NCBI RefSeq assembly: GCF_017745675.1
Contig: NZ_JAFLJM010000011.1
Coordinates: 113,957-177,956, forward strand
Reading direction: 5' to 3'
Length of the DNA stretch: 64,000 bases
DNA from: Alkalihalobacillus sp. BA299
GTDB lineage: Bacteria; Bacillota; Bacilli; Bacillales; Bacillaceae_F
Under the pieces are notes generated by a model, which was not told the DNA's origin, ran no database searches, and saw only the letters and a list, made by a program, of their open reading frames with translations. The translations under genes and the position numbers were made by a program. This document shows, in pieces, positions 23,541 to 32,470 of the stretch. Positions within the stretch are counted from its first letter, which is position 1. Every line of letters begins with the position of its first letter.

Positions 23541-25197
23541 TTCCCGTAGTCGCTTCAACCCGATTTAGAATAGGTGGGATTTCTTCAGGATCAACCATTA
23601 TTTCAATAACAGTAGGCATATTGTATTCTAAAGCACATTTTATAGCTTCTTGAATTTGATATGCTGTCCTACAACAAAATGCTGCTGCTCCCATCGCCTC
23701 CGCATATTGAGACACTTGTAGACCTTCTCTATAGGTGGAGCCAACAGCTTTTCCAAGCCATTGTTTCATTCCTTTATCTACCATATCCAGGCTGTTATTA
23801 TTTAAGACAACAAAGATAACTGGTACTTCCTCATTTACTGCTACAGATACTTCTGCCCCATGCATAAACATACATCCATCCCCTGTTAAACAAACAACTG
23901 TCTTTCCTGGCAACCCTAGTTTTGCCCCTATTGCATATCCAATTGCATGTCCCATAGCTCCGAAGACATCATCAAAATGGAACGTTCCTGGTTCATAGAT
24001 ATCAAAATACTTGATTGCATAAAAGGAATGACTTCCGTCGTCTCCAAATAAAACCGTATCTTCAGGTAAATGACGTCGTATTTCTTGAATAGCTTTTGCT
24101 GCTGAAATAAATTTACTATGGTTATTTTCTTCTTTACGTTCTTTAATCTCTTTTTGCTCTTTTAAATCTGAAAACCCTTTAATACTTTCATTATTTTGTA
24201 ATAATAATTCCATTATTGCTCTTATATTTTCTTTTGCGTCACCTAGAATTGGTAGAGTCGGTACTGGTAACGACTTACCTATAAAGGTTTGATCATAGTC
24301 AAACTGAATGACTTGAGTCGGAAACATCTTTTGTGAAAAACCAGCAAGAGACATATCACTAAGTTTTGTACCAATGACGATCATTAAATCGATCCCATCC
24401 TCTAGATATTCCATTGATGTTTCCGTACCTCCTAAACCAAAACTTCCTAACGATAAAGGGTGATTAGTTAAGAATGTTCCTTTTCCACCTGGAGTTGTTA
24501 TAACAGGGATATTCCATCGCTCAGCAAGCCATCTAACTTCTTCATAAGCATGGGAGGCATGAACCCCCTTTCCTAAACACAATACTGGCCTTTTGGCATG
24601 TTCAATAAAGGAAATCACTTGCTGGACATTATTAGATATACTTTTAGGCATTTGTGTTGGTAATTCAATAGAAAATGGTTGAACTTCTTCTAGCAAAACT
24701 TCGAAAGGAATGGAAAGATGAACAGGCCCTTTGCTACCACTAAAAGCTTTTTCAATAGCATGAGTTAAAAGTAGTTGAACCTGATCACTTCTTTCTACAG
24801 AGGCACTGAATAATGTAACAGGTTCAAATAATTTCACCATATCCGTTCCAAACATGCTTGAGTCTTGACCTAATGCTTTCCCCTTACCTTTAACTGAGGG
24901 TTGGCCTGTAATAAATAGAACTGGACTATGATAGGCTTTTGCTTGTGCAGCTGCTGTAATTAAGTTCGTTCCCCCAGGACCCGAAGTACCGATTGCGACT
25001 CCAAGTGTATTTTTCTTTAATGCAAAACCAGCTGCTGCAAATCCTGCACCAGCTTCGTGTCTTGTTAAGACAAAACGGAGATTTTGTTTATCAATCTCCA
25101 TCAAAATAGGCACAATGGCCTTTCCAGGAATACCAAATGTATGTGAAATCCCCCATCTTTTAAAATGAGAAACCAAAACAGAAGCAACTGTATTCAT
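23530..25197 (-). CDS. ThDP-dependent enzyme, acetolactate-synthase-like
   Basis: A 555-residue protein with the three ThDP-enzyme domains. The N-terminal PYR domain has the catalytic Glu in LTRHEAGAGFAAAG, the central domain has IGTKLSDMSLAGFS, and the C-terminal PP domain has the ThDP-Mg motif from GDGCMFMHGAE to LNNNSLDMV. It resembles acetolactate synthase large subunits and related decarboxylases or oxidases. No regulatory small subunit or isoleucine/valine genes are nearby, so a biosynthetic IlvB role is unlikely. The stop codon TAA falls at the junction with the integrase remnant (TTTCGATAAATTAGAA), so the native C-terminus may have been cut a little short. The exact reaction is not determined. 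Confidence 0.8.
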   Translation of the reverse strand: MNTVASVLVSHFKRWGISHTFGIPGKAIVPILMEIDKQNLRFVLTRHEAGAGFAAAGFALKKNTLGVAIGTSGPGGTNLITAAAQAKAYHSPVLFITGQPSVKGKGKALGQDSSMFGTDMVKLFEPVTLFSASVERSDQVQLLLTHAIEKAFSGSKGPVHLSIPFEVLLEEVQPFSIELPTQMPKSISNNVQQVISFIEHAKRPVLCLGKGVHASHAYEEVRWLAERWNIPVITTPGGKGTFLTNHPLSLGSFGLGGTETSMEYLEDGIDLMIVIGTKLSDMSLAGFSQKMFPTQVIQFDYDQTFIGKSLPVPTLPILGDAKENIRAIMELLLQNNESIKGFSDLKEQKEIKERKEENNHSKFISAAKAIQEIRRHLPEDTVLFGDDGSHSFYAIKYFDIYEPGTFHFDDVFGAMGHAIGYAIGAKLGLPGKTVVCLTGDGCMFMHGAEVSVAVNEEVPVIFVVLNNNSLDMVDKGMKQWLGKAVGSTYREGLQVSQYAEAMGAAAFCCRTAYQIQEAIKCALEYNMPTVIEIMVDPEEIPPILNRVEATTGRFR

Positions 25198-25572
25198 AGA
25201 CTACATCCTTTCAATCTATGTTTTATCTTAGAAGTAATATTTTAAAGGTGATACCCTGGTCTTAAAAGTCGAATTTTGTCTATTATATTTAAGATAGCAT
25301 ATTTAAACTAATGCTACATCCCCAAATAATAGAAGCAAATAATGGTATCTAAAGTGAATCTATCAAAAAAATTAAAAATTCATATTCTATTTTAATTTGA
25401 TTTATTTGGAAAAAATCATTTAAAACGGTTACAGAGTAATAAAATATGTTATTATATTAAAGTTGTGACTTTAGCGATTTACTAACCTTTACAGGAATAT
25501 CAATAAATTACACCAATAAAGTACCAATTTATTCATTTTAGACGAAACACTTTTATGAAAGGAAAATATAAT
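25198..25572. other. AT-rich divergent promoter region
   Basis: 375 bases between two divergently transcribed genes. Apart from AT-rich promoter-like sequence no gene, repeat or RNA is recognised. Confidence 0.5.
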
Positions 25573-26835
25573 GTGATTGAAACTCTACTTATAAACCTTT
25601 TCTTTTTACTATTGCCTCTAGTGATATTTCAAATATTTTTTGAAAGTAAGCCAACTTTTTATAATAAGAAACTAATTATTATTTTATTTTCATCAATTTC
25701 TATAATTCTTTGTATGACTTTTCCTATTAAATTAGATACTGGATTTATTTTTGATTTAAGATACATTCCTTTTATAATCGCAGGGCTATTTGGAGGTTAT
25801 CAGGTTACATTTCCTCTTTATTTAGTTTTAAACGGCTATCGTTTTTTTATAGGGGGAGAAGGCGTATTTCTTTCACTTATGTTTTCAACTATTATTTTTA
25901 TTATTGTTCCTTCCCTACATACTAAGTTTCTAAAATTCAATTCTTATAAAAAGATTGTTACAGCAGCTGTTGTTTCTTTCTTTACATTATTTTTATACTT
26001 GTCCATTCTCAGTAGGTTTTTCGATTCAATAAACCAAGAGTTTTGGGAAATGGCGTTTATTTTTATAGTTATTCATGTACTTGGAATTATTATCATTATG
26101 CTTTTAATTGAGAAAATTTTATATAACATGAGAGTACGTAAGGAATACTTACTTTCAGAAAAGTTAAATCTCGCAAGTGAGTTATCAGCTAGTGTTTCTC
26201 ATGAAATTAGAAATCCCCTAACAGTAACAAGTGGTTTTCTACAACTTTTAAAAAATTCAAAGTCGTTAAGTCCAGAGGAAAAAGGCTACATTGATCTTTC
26301 ATTGGTTGAGTTAAAAAGAGCAGAAAAAATTGTAAGTGATTACCTTGCTCTTGCTAAACCACAATCAGAAAATATTGTGTACTCGAATTTAAAAGAGGAA
26401 TTAGATCATGTTAAAAATATTATTACACCATATGCTAACATTCATAATGTTAATGTCGAGTATAACTTTAATAATCCCCTACATACAAAAGTTGATAAGA
26501 ACCAAATTCATCAATGTATCATCAATTTATCGAAAAATGGAATTGAATCAATGAAGGAAACGGGCGGAACACTTAAAATTTACATTTATGGGGAAAATAA
26601 ACAAGTTATAATTAAAGCGGAAGATGTTGGGCGTGGGATGACCGAAGAAGAAATATCTCGCTTAGGGACAGCTTATTATTCAACAAAGGATGAAGGAACT
26701 GGATTAGAAATGCTCATGGTTTATAGTATAGTTAATAAATTAGGTGGAAAAGTTACAGTGAAGAGTCATTTAGGGAAAGGGACAACTTTTCTTATAGCGC
26801 TGCCAGTTATAGACGTCTTACCGACAAATGGATGA
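25573..26835 (+). CDS. membrane sensor histidine kinase
   Basis: An N-terminal membrane domain of about six helices (residues 1-185) resembles the 5TM-5TMR_LYT sensor type. The H-box is ASVSHEIRNPLTVTSGFLQL with the phosphoacceptor His, and the HATPase domain has the N-box-like INLSKNGIESM. The G1 box is DVGRGM in place of the usual DxGxGM and the G2 box is DEGTGLEMLMV in place of GTGLGL, so ATP binding may be weakened. The GTG start at 25573 is preferred, with AAAGGA 9 nt upstream, over an ATG 18 bp earlier that lacks a ribosome binding site. KinB-type sporulation kinases have this layout. No response regulator gene is adjacent. Confidence 0.82.
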   Translation: MIETLLINLFFLLLPLVIFQIFFESKPTFYNKKLIIILFSSISIILCMTFPIKLDTGFIFDLRYIPFIIAGLFGGYQVTFPLYLVLNGYRFFIGGEGVFLSLMFSTIIFIIVPSLHTKFLKFNSYKKIVTAAVVSFFTLFLYLSILSRFFDSINQEFWEMAFIFIVIHVLGIIIIMLLIEKILYNMRVRKEYLLSEKLNLASELSASVSHEIRNPLTVTSGFLQLLKNSKSLSPEEKGYIDLSLVELKRAEKIVSDYLALAKPQSENIVYSNLKEELDHVKNIITPYANIHNVNVEYNFNNPLHTKVDKNQIHQCIINLSKNGIESMKETGGTLKIYIYGENKQVIIKAEDVGRGMTEEEISRLGTAYYSTKDEGTGLEMLMVYSIVNKLGGKVTVKSHLGKGTTFLIALPVIDVLPTNG

Positions 26836-26869
26836 TACTTTTATTTTAGCTATTTACAATCTAAATATA

Positions 26870-27005
26870 GCTGGCCGCGTAGAGTTCAGGGGTTCGAGCC
26901 CCCTATGCTCCATCTATCTCAAACCCTTGCACTGCAAGGGTTTTTTCATGCCTGCATTTTTTTCAATACTTCTTAATACCGCATTTGGTTTACAAATGCT
27001 ATGGA
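26870..27005. repeat. attachment-site duplicate: 3' end of tRNA-Ala plus flank
   Basis: Bases 26870-26914 repeat the tRNA-Ala gene from the anticodon loop to its 3' end (GCTGGCCGCGTAGAGTTCAG, then the identical T arm and acceptor end). Similarity continues through the terminator and the following 60 bases (ATGCCTGCATTTTTT, CATTTGGTTTACAAATG) that precede the integrase remnant at the left end. This is the right boundary of the island. It cannot form a tRNA because the 5' half is missing. Confidence 0.9.
26921..26946 (+). terminator. terminator at the right island end
   Basis: AAACCCTTG and CAAGGGTTT with TTTTTT following; a copy of the tRNA-Ala terminator that now serves the histidine kinase transcript. 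Confidence 0.8.
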
Positions 27006-27029
27006 ACTTTAAATGAGGGTTCTTAACAG

Positions 27030-27590
27030 TTATAATGATTGACTAGCATCTATCCTAATGGAATTTTTTCCCTTAACCTGCTTTAACGTCGCTACTATAA
27101 GAAAGCTAACAATCACTAATAAGAGCCATGAACTCACCTTTCCTAGATGAACGGGACTCCATGCATCGGTTTGGTTTGGATATTCCCAAGCTCCAAAGAA
27201 CGTTGCGATATTTTCGGCTATCCATATAAAAAATCCGATGAGCACAAAAGAAAGTGCAAGTGGCATACGGTAACGAGTTCCATCAACCTCGTATGTGGAA
27301 TATCCTTCCTCTGGATAAGACCATGAGCCCATATGTACTTTGAAAAGTTCAAGAGCAAGTCCAATAAGGTGGAACAATGTGATAACCTTTAGTTCATCCC
27401 TTGTTTCAAGCCCAGAACGCACCATCCACCACTGCATCAGAAGGCAAATAATGAGCAGCCAGTCATACCGTGGTAGGAAGGGAAGTGGCATGATTTGTGT
27501 AAAAGCCAAAGAGGCAAAAATAACGACAGGAAACAAACATGATAGGGCCTGCTCCCAACCAAAACGAACGAGTTGTTTTAGTGCTCTCAT
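27030..27590 (-). CDS. yoaT: DUF817 membrane protein with internal deletion
   Basis: A 186-residue protein. Its N-terminal part (LKQLVRFGWEQALSCLFPVV, RYDWLLIICLLMQWWMVRSG, ETRDELKVITLFHLIGLALE) and C-terminal part (RMPLALSFVLIGFFIWIAEN, then ATFFGAWEYPNQ) match the DUF817/YoaT family. Members have about 260-280 residues; here GSWSYPEEGYS is joined directly to TYEVDGTRYRMPL, so about 80 residues including central membrane helices are missing while the frame is kept. ATG 27590 has GGAGG 8 nt upstream. Bacillus subtilis keeps yoaS, yozG and yoaT together, as here. The protein is probably non-functional. Confidence 0.78.
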   Translation of the reverse strand: MRALKQLVRFGWEQALSCLFPVVIFASLAFTQIMPLPFLPRYDWLLIICLLMQWWMVRSGLETRDELKVITLFHLIGLALELFKVHMGSWSYPEEGYSTYEVDGTRYRMPLALSFVLIGFFIWIAENIATFFGAWEYPNQTDAWSPVHLGKVSSWLLLVIVSFLIVATLKQVKGKNSIRIDASQSL

Positions 27591-27661
27591 GATTTGTGCC
27601 TCCAATGGTTTTTTCTGAATATAGCCGAATAACTTTCTTTCCCTTAAATATTCATATTTTA

Positions 27662-27883
27662 TTAATCTTGGGTGTCTTCATCACTTCGGTATTCTAAAAT
27701 ATCTCCGGGTTGACATTCTAAAGCCTTGCAAATTGCCTCTAAAGTCGAAAGCCTAATTGCTTTTGCCTTTCCATTTTTCAATATAGAAAGATTAGCCATC
27801 GTTATACCAACCCTCTCCGAAAGTTCTGTAACGCTCATCTTCCTTTTCGCCAGCATCACATCAATATTGATTATAATCGCCAT
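27662..27883 (-). CDS. yozG: XRE-family HTH regulator, YozG-like
   Basis: A 73-residue protein that is essentially one Cro/CI helix-turn-helix. It begins MAIIINIDVMLAKRKMSVTE, then LSERVGITMANLSILKNGKA, then LSTLEAICKALECQPGDILE. This is the small regulator that normally accompanies a DUF2975 membrane protein. Start ATG 27883 has GAGGTG 6 nt upstream. It follows the truncated DUF2975 gene by 10 bp and precedes yoaT. Confidence 0.88.
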   Translation of the reverse strand: MAIIINIDVMLAKRKMSVTELSERVGITMANLSILKNGKAKAIRLSTLEAICKALECQPGDILEYRSDEDTQD

Positions 27884-27893
27884 GTTATTCACC

Positions 27894-28124
27894 TCAGACC
27901 GTTAAATCATTTTCTGATTTTATATCAATCGCTTCTTTTAAAAGCTTTTGAAGGACTGCTGCAAAGACTGCGATAACCATTGAAGCAAAAGGAACAACCA
28001 ATCCAATAAAGATGACACCTGGGGCGTCGTCTATCTCAGCAAAGACATAGAAGAGTGGCAAGACTAGCACATGCAAACTACTGATTGTGATTGCATTTGT
28101 TTTACAATAAATAATTATCTCTTT
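27894..28124 (-). pseudogene. yoaS: DUF2975 membrane protein, N-terminal half lost
   Basis: The frame reads IYCKTNAITISSLHVLVLPL, then FYVFAEIDDAPGVIFIGLVV, then AVLQKLLKEAIDIKSENDLTV. This is the C-terminal half (about 75 of roughly 160 residues) of the DUF2975 family. The frame is closed upstream by TAA at about 28130 and no start with a ribosome binding site exists. The last residues DIKSENDLTV are strongly conserved in the family and confirm the identity. Confidence 0.8.
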
Positions 28125-28179
28125 TTATTATATTTTTATTGTAATATAAATTTCATTTTAATTTTAGACAAAAATAAAA

Positions 28180-28205
28180 AGCATTCCTCATTACAAAGAA
28201 ATGCT
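28180..28205 (-). terminator. terminator of the LacI-TRAP-glycerate kinase operon
   Basis: AGCATT and AATGCT enclose a 14-base loop, with AAAAATAAAAA on the plus strand to the left. It lies about 100 bp beyond the glycerate kinase stop. Confidence 0.6.
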
Positions 28206-28307
28206 CTATAAAACGTAAAACTATTCAATTTATAAATTGTTCTACTAACCTGAATCGTTACTTTAAGTACAATCATTCACAATCTCTAATTAATCTTTAT
28301 ATTTTTT

Positions 28308-29447
28308 CTACAATTCTACTCGTAATTGATAAACTCTCACAATCTGTTCTACAGTCATTTCAACTAATTCTTGAACTTGCGAAATTGCCTCCTCAATCGT
28401 ACACGGTCCAGAAACGATTGGAAAGGCTGCAGTAACTCCTAGCTGGTCTAATTCAGAGCTGTTTAATTCGTTACCTCCACAAATCGCAATGACTGGAATG
28501 TGATATTTATTTGCATATCTACTTACTCCTGAAATTACTTTGCCGGAAAGCGTTTGCTGGTCTAACTTCCCTTCGCCAGTAATTACTAGGTTTGCCCCTT
28601 GGATCACGGTTTCGAACATAGCAACTTCCATGATCGTATCAATTCCAGACCTTACTTTTGCTCCTAAAAATGCAATTAAGCTAGCTCCCATCCCTCCGGC
28701 AGCTCCTGCCCCTGGGATAGAATGAATATCGATATTAAATAACTGATTGATGACCTTACCATACTGATTTAAACACTCATCTAATCGTTCTACCATTTCT
28801 GGTGTAGCACCTTTTTGCGGACCAAAAATATGAGAAGCTCCGTTAGGACCACAAAGAGGGTTAGTCACATCACTAGCAATAATGAAGTTCGCTTGACTAA
28901 CTCGTGGGTCCAAATCTGAGATATCGATACGAGATAGCTGAAGTAATGAGCTTACATCGTTTGTAATTAATTGGTGCTCTTTATCGTAGAACTTCACTCC
29001 TAACGCCTGGAGCATTCCCAGGCCTCCATCATTCGTTGCACTACCACCTAGACCAATAATCAATTTTTGGATACCTTGTTTTAGTGCATGAACAATTAGT
29101 TCACCCGTTCCAAAGCTACTTGCGACCATAGGATTTCTTTCAGCTTTTGATAACAACGGAAGACCTGAGGCTTGAGCCATTTCAATAACAGCTGTCTTTC
29201 CATCACCTAGAACCCCATAAGCTGATTGTATTTTCCGTCCGAGTGGGTCAGTAGCTACCACTTTTACAGTACGGCCATTAGTAGTATGAACTAAGTTCTC
29301 CATCGTCCCTTCCCCACCATCTGCCATAGGAATCTCTACCACTTGAGCATTTGGAATGACTTTTTTAATTCCTCGATTGATGGCAGTACACAAATCTTTT
29401 GCAGAAATGGAACCTTTAAAGGAATCTGGCGCAACTACAATTTTCAT
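28308..29447 (-). CDS. glxK: glycerate kinase
   Basis: A 379-residue glycerate 2-kinase of the GlxK/GarK family. The N-terminus MKIVVAPDSFKGSISAKDLC, the IPMADGGEGTMENLV motif and GLGGSATNDGGLGMLQALG, together with GAGAAGGMGASLIAFLGA, are its signatures. It phosphorylates glycerate to 2- or 3-phosphoglycerate and feeds central metabolism. It is the last gene of the operon, 18 bp after the TRAP large subunit, and shows that glycerate is an end product of the pathway. Confidence 0.93.
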   Translation of the reverse strand: MKIVVAPDSFKGSISAKDLCTAINRGIKKVIPNAQVVEIPMADGGEGTMENLVHTTNGRTVKVVATDPLGRKIQSAYGVLGDGKTAVIEMAQASGLPLLSKAERNPMVASSFGTGELIVHALKQGIQKLIIGLGGSATNDGGLGMLQALGVKFYDKEHQLITNDVSSLLQLSRIDISDLDPRVSQANFIIASDVTNPLCGPNGASHIFGPQKGATPEMVERLDECLNQYGKVINQLFNIDIHSIPGAGAAGGMGASLIAFLGAKVRSGIDTIMEVAMFETVIQGANLVITGEGKLDQQTLSGKVISGVSRYANKYHIPVIAICGGNELNSSELDQLGVTAAFPIVSGPCTIEEAISQVQELVEMTVEQIVRVYQLRVEL

Positions 29448-29464
29448 TGAACAAGCCTCCTTCC

Positions 29465-30766
29465 CTACTTAAATAACTGTGGTAACCATAATGAAAGTTG
29501 CGGTAAATACGTGATTAATACGATATTGATTAGTAGAACAATATAGAATGGGATCAATGGCTTAAGGATTTGCTCAATTCTTAACCCCGCGATCTGACAA
29601 GCCACAAATAAATTTACTCCAATTGGCGGTGTTAACATCCCTACAGCTAAATTGACAATCATAATAATACCAAAGTGAACAGGATCAATTCCAAACATTA
29701 CTGCAACTGGTGTAAGTATAGGAGCCAGGATTACAATTGCTGCACCCGTTTCTAAGAACATACCTACAATTAATAAAATAATATTCACTAATAATAAGAA
29801 GATAATTGGACTTTCCGAAATCGATACAAACCACTCAGCTACTGTATAAGGGATTCTCTCTGAAGTTAAAACCCATCCAAAGAGTCCAGCATTTCCAATG
29901 ATGAACATAATAATAGCAGTAGAAATTACAGAATTTTTTAATACATCCATGATAATCTTTGTATTAAACTTTCTATAAACAAACATTCCAAGGAAAAACG
30001 CATAACCTACCGCTGCTGCTGCCGCTTCCGTCGGGGTAAATACGCCTCCATAAATACCTCCTAAAATAATGACAGGCATCAATAATGGAAGGATCGCTCT
30101 TCTAAAAGCCTTTATTCTACCGCTCAAAGTCATTAGATCTTGATCTTCTTCTGTTAAAGTCTCATGACCGCCATAGCCTTTAACTTTACTAATGATAAAG
30201 ATCGTTACCATTAGTGACAAACCAACTAACATGCCAGGAACAATCCCTGCTAAAAACAACTCTCCAATCGAAATTGACATACCCGCACTTAAGGCGAAAA
30301 TAATTAGAGGAATGGAAGGTGGAATAATAACACCTAACTCACCTGATACTGCTTGAACGGATGTCGAAAAGCCTTTTGGAAAACCTCTCCGTACCATAGC
30401 CGGAATTAATATACTTCCAATCGCGGCAACAGTTGCTGCACTAGACCCTGAGATGGAGGCAAAAAACATTGCTGTTAATACTGTTACCATTCCTAGTCCA
30501 CCTGTTATACGTCCAACTAAAGAGTTGGCAAAATCGACGAGTCTTTGAGATATCCCACTATACTCCATAAGACTTCCTGCTAATATAAAAAATGGTATTG
30601 CCATTAATGTAAAAGAGTCTAAAGAAGCAAATATTCTTTGAATGGCTACTTGTAAAGAAACTCCATCTTGCATCATCGCTAACATGGATGAGAGACCCAT
30701 AGAAAAAGCGACAGGTACCCCGATTAAGAACATGACAAATAAACTAATGAATAATAGTGCCGCCAT
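29465..30766 (-). CDS. dctM: TRAP transporter large membrane subunit (DctM)
   Basis: A 433-residue membrane protein with about 12 helices. Family segments include LIGVPVAFSMGLSSMLAMMQ, SGSSAATVAAIGSILIPAMV, PPSIPLIIFALSAGMSIS and NLAVGMLTPPIGVNLFVACQ, which form the translocation core. Start ATG 30766 has GGAGG 9 nt upstream and overlaps the DctQ gene by 23 bp. It imports a carboxylate with Na+ or H+ together with DctP and DctQ. Confidence 0.92.
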   Translation of the reverse strand: MAALLFISLFVMFLIGVPVAFSMGLSSMLAMMQDGVSLQVAIQRIFASLDSFTLMAIPFFILAGSLMEYSGISQRLVDFANSLVGRITGGLGMVTVLTAMFFASISGSSAATVAAIGSILIPAMVRRGFPKGFSTSVQAVSGELGVIIPPSIPLIIFALSAGMSISIGELFLAGIVPGMLVGLSLMVTIFIISKVKGYGGHETLTEEDQDLMTLSGRIKAFRRAILPLLMPVIILGGIYGGVFTPTEAAAAAVGYAFFLGMFVYRKFNTKIIMDVLKNSVISTAIIMFIIGNAGLFGWVLTSERIPYTVAEWFVSISESPIIFLLLVNIILLIVGMFLETGAAIVILAPILTPVAVMFGIDPVHFGIIMIVNLAVGMLTPPIGVNLFVACQIAGLRIEQILKPLIPFYIVLLINIVLITYLPQLSLWLPQLFK

Positions 30767-31259
30767 CTTGCTGTCCCTCCTCACCTTTTTTAGTAAACAA
30801 TTCAATTAAAATAACAGTACAATTCAATAATGCAAGGATACTCCCTACCGGTATTGCAGCATATATCCAGCTTACTGGAATATTTATCGAACCTGTTTTT
30901 TGATGAGCCAAACTGCTCATAATTTCTAGCCCATATTTCACCAGCAGGATTAAAAAAACAAGATTCACTAATGTAATCAATATTTGTAATATTAACTTTA
31001 TTTTTTTGGAAACGAGAAACAATAACACTTCCACTGATATTAACAATCCTTTACGTAATGCAATCGCTGTCCCTAAAAGTACGATCCAAACCATTGCATA
31101 ACGAACAATTGCTTCTGACCAAACGAGTGGATTTTTTAAAACATATCTAGCAAAGACTTGGTAAATGGTAAGTAAAGTAACTAATCCAAATACAACAGCA
31201 ATTATATTAAAAACCCAACTATTAATTCTGTCTATAAATTTGACATATTTGCTTATCAT
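30744..31259 (-). CDS. dctQ: TRAP transporter small membrane subunit (DctQ)
   Basis: A 171-residue protein with four transmembrane helices. The segment YQVFARYVLKNPLVWSEAIV followed by RYAMVWIVLLGTAIALRKG is the standard DctQ signature. It lies between dctP and dctM, overlapping the latter. Confidence 0.9.
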   Translation of the reverse strand: MISKYVKFIDRINSWVFNIIAVVFGLVTLLTIYQVFARYVLKNPLVWSEAIVRYAMVWIVLLGTAIALRKGLLISVEVLLFLVSKKIKLILQILITLVNLVFLILLVKYGLEIMSSLAHQKTGSINIPVSWIYAAIPVGSILALLNCTVILIELFTKKGEEGQQDGGTIIH

Positions 31260-31340
31260 CCTGAAGTCCTCCTCATTCTATAAATTCTTCATATACACCA
31301 CCACTAAAAAAACAGGATATATATGAAGGATTTATAGAAG

Positions 31341-31365
31341 CAAGGGCGGGAGTCACCCACCCTTG
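31341..31365 (-). promoter_or_regulatory. intercistronic stem-loop between dctP and dctQ
   Basis: CAAGGGCGGG and CCCACCCTTG form a strong GC-rich stem just after the dctP stop. No U-tract follows, so it is more likely an mRNA-stabilising or attenuating hairpin that gives the binding protein a higher level than the membrane subunits. Confidence 0.6.
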
Positions 31366-31372
31366 TTCTCCT

Positions 31373-32410
31373 TTATTGTGCTGAAATAATCATCTCGTGA
31401 ATTTCTTGAACTGCCGGGAATTGCTCCTCAACAAAACCTTCTAACTTCTCTTGGAATAATGAAAGATCTGGCTGAATCACTTTCATACCTGATTCTTCTA
31501 ACTTTTGTAGAAAATCTTCTTCACCTGATAAAACTTCATTGGCTACGTAGTCTTTCCCTTGACCATTTGCAGCTTGAATAAGTAAATCTTGTAATTCCGG
31601 ATCTAATGATTCAAATTTTGAACCACCGATTACCATAGCAATTGGCTCTCTTACGTGCTCTGTTAATACTAAATAGTCTACGACCTCGTTAAACTTAGAA
31701 TTATAGATTAATGATAATGGGTTTTCCTGCCCATCGATAACACCTTGTTGTAAAGAAGTAAACACTTCTCCAAATGCCATTGGTGTTGGTGCTGCCCCTA
31801 GCATTTTCCATGATTCAACAAAGACTGGACTATCGGGAACTCGGATACGAAGACCCTCTAAGTCTTCTGGTGTATTTACTTCTTTATTTACTGTAAGCAT
31901 TCTCGCACCACGAGTCCAATACGACAGAACTTGGTTTCCGGTTTCTGAATTAATTCGGTTAGAAATTTCTTCCCCTACTTCACCGTTGTAAACGTTATCA
32001 AAATGTTCTTGATCTTTAAACATAAAAGGTACTGTAAAAATTTGAGCTGTTTCAGATGAACCAGATAATACCCCAGCTCCACCTAGCCAAATATCAGCTG
32101 TTCCGATATTTAATCCTTCAAGTAATTCGTTATCATCTCCAAGTGAACCGTTTTCATAAATTTCGATCACGATGCGTCCATCTGTTAACTCTTCTACCTC
32201 TTCTTTAAACTCCTCTACCCCTTGAGCATGAATTTCTGAGTTTGGCCAAACATGTCCTAATTTTAAAACGGTAGCCTCAACTTCTTCTTGAGGCGTATCA
32301 TTGTTTGTGTTTTCTTCATTTCCACCAGAAGAAGTATCTGATGATGAACAACCAACAGCAAACATAAGTGACATAGCTACAGTTAAACTACCTAAGAACA
32401 ATTTTTTCAT
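31373..32410 (-). CDS. dctP: TRAP transporter substrate-binding lipoprotein (DctP)
   Basis: A 345-residue lipoprotein. Signal MKKLFLGSLTVAMSLMFAVGC with lipobox AVGC, then the DctP domain with LKLGHVWPNSEIHAQGVEEF, GLRIRVPDSPVFVESWKMLG and GEVFTSLQQGVIDGQENPLS. The Arg in RIRVPDSP is the usual carboxylate ligand, so the substrate is an organic acid. First of the three TRAP genes; followed by a stem-loop. Confidence 0.93.
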   Translation of the reverse strand: MKKLFLGSLTVAMSLMFAVGCSSSDTSSGGNEENTNNDTPQEEVEATVLKLGHVWPNSEIHAQGVEEFKEEVEELTDGRIVIEIYENGSLGDDNELLEGLNIGTADIWLGGAGVLSGSSETAQIFTVPFMFKDQEHFDNVYNGEVGEEISNRINSETGNQVLSYWTRGARMLTVNKEVNTPEDLEGLRIRVPDSPVFVESWKMLGAAPTPMAFGEVFTSLQQGVIDGQENPLSLIYNSKFNEVVDYLVLTEHVREPIAMVIGGSKFESLDPELQDLLIQAANGQGKDYVANEVLSGEEDFLQKLEESGMKVIQPDLSLFQEKLEGFVEEQFPAVQEIHEMIISAQ

Positions 32411-32470
32411 TTTTTATCCCCCTTAAGATGTATGATTTAGATTAATCAAACCCAGTAAAGATGGGCTTGA

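Noticed and set aside
26870..26914. A second tRNA-Ala gene
   Set aside because: Only the 3' half from the anticodon loop is present, so no cloverleaf can form.
26828..27016. A 62-codon plus-strand frame
   Set aside because: It crosses the tRNA-derived attachment repeat and its terminator, so it is not a gene.
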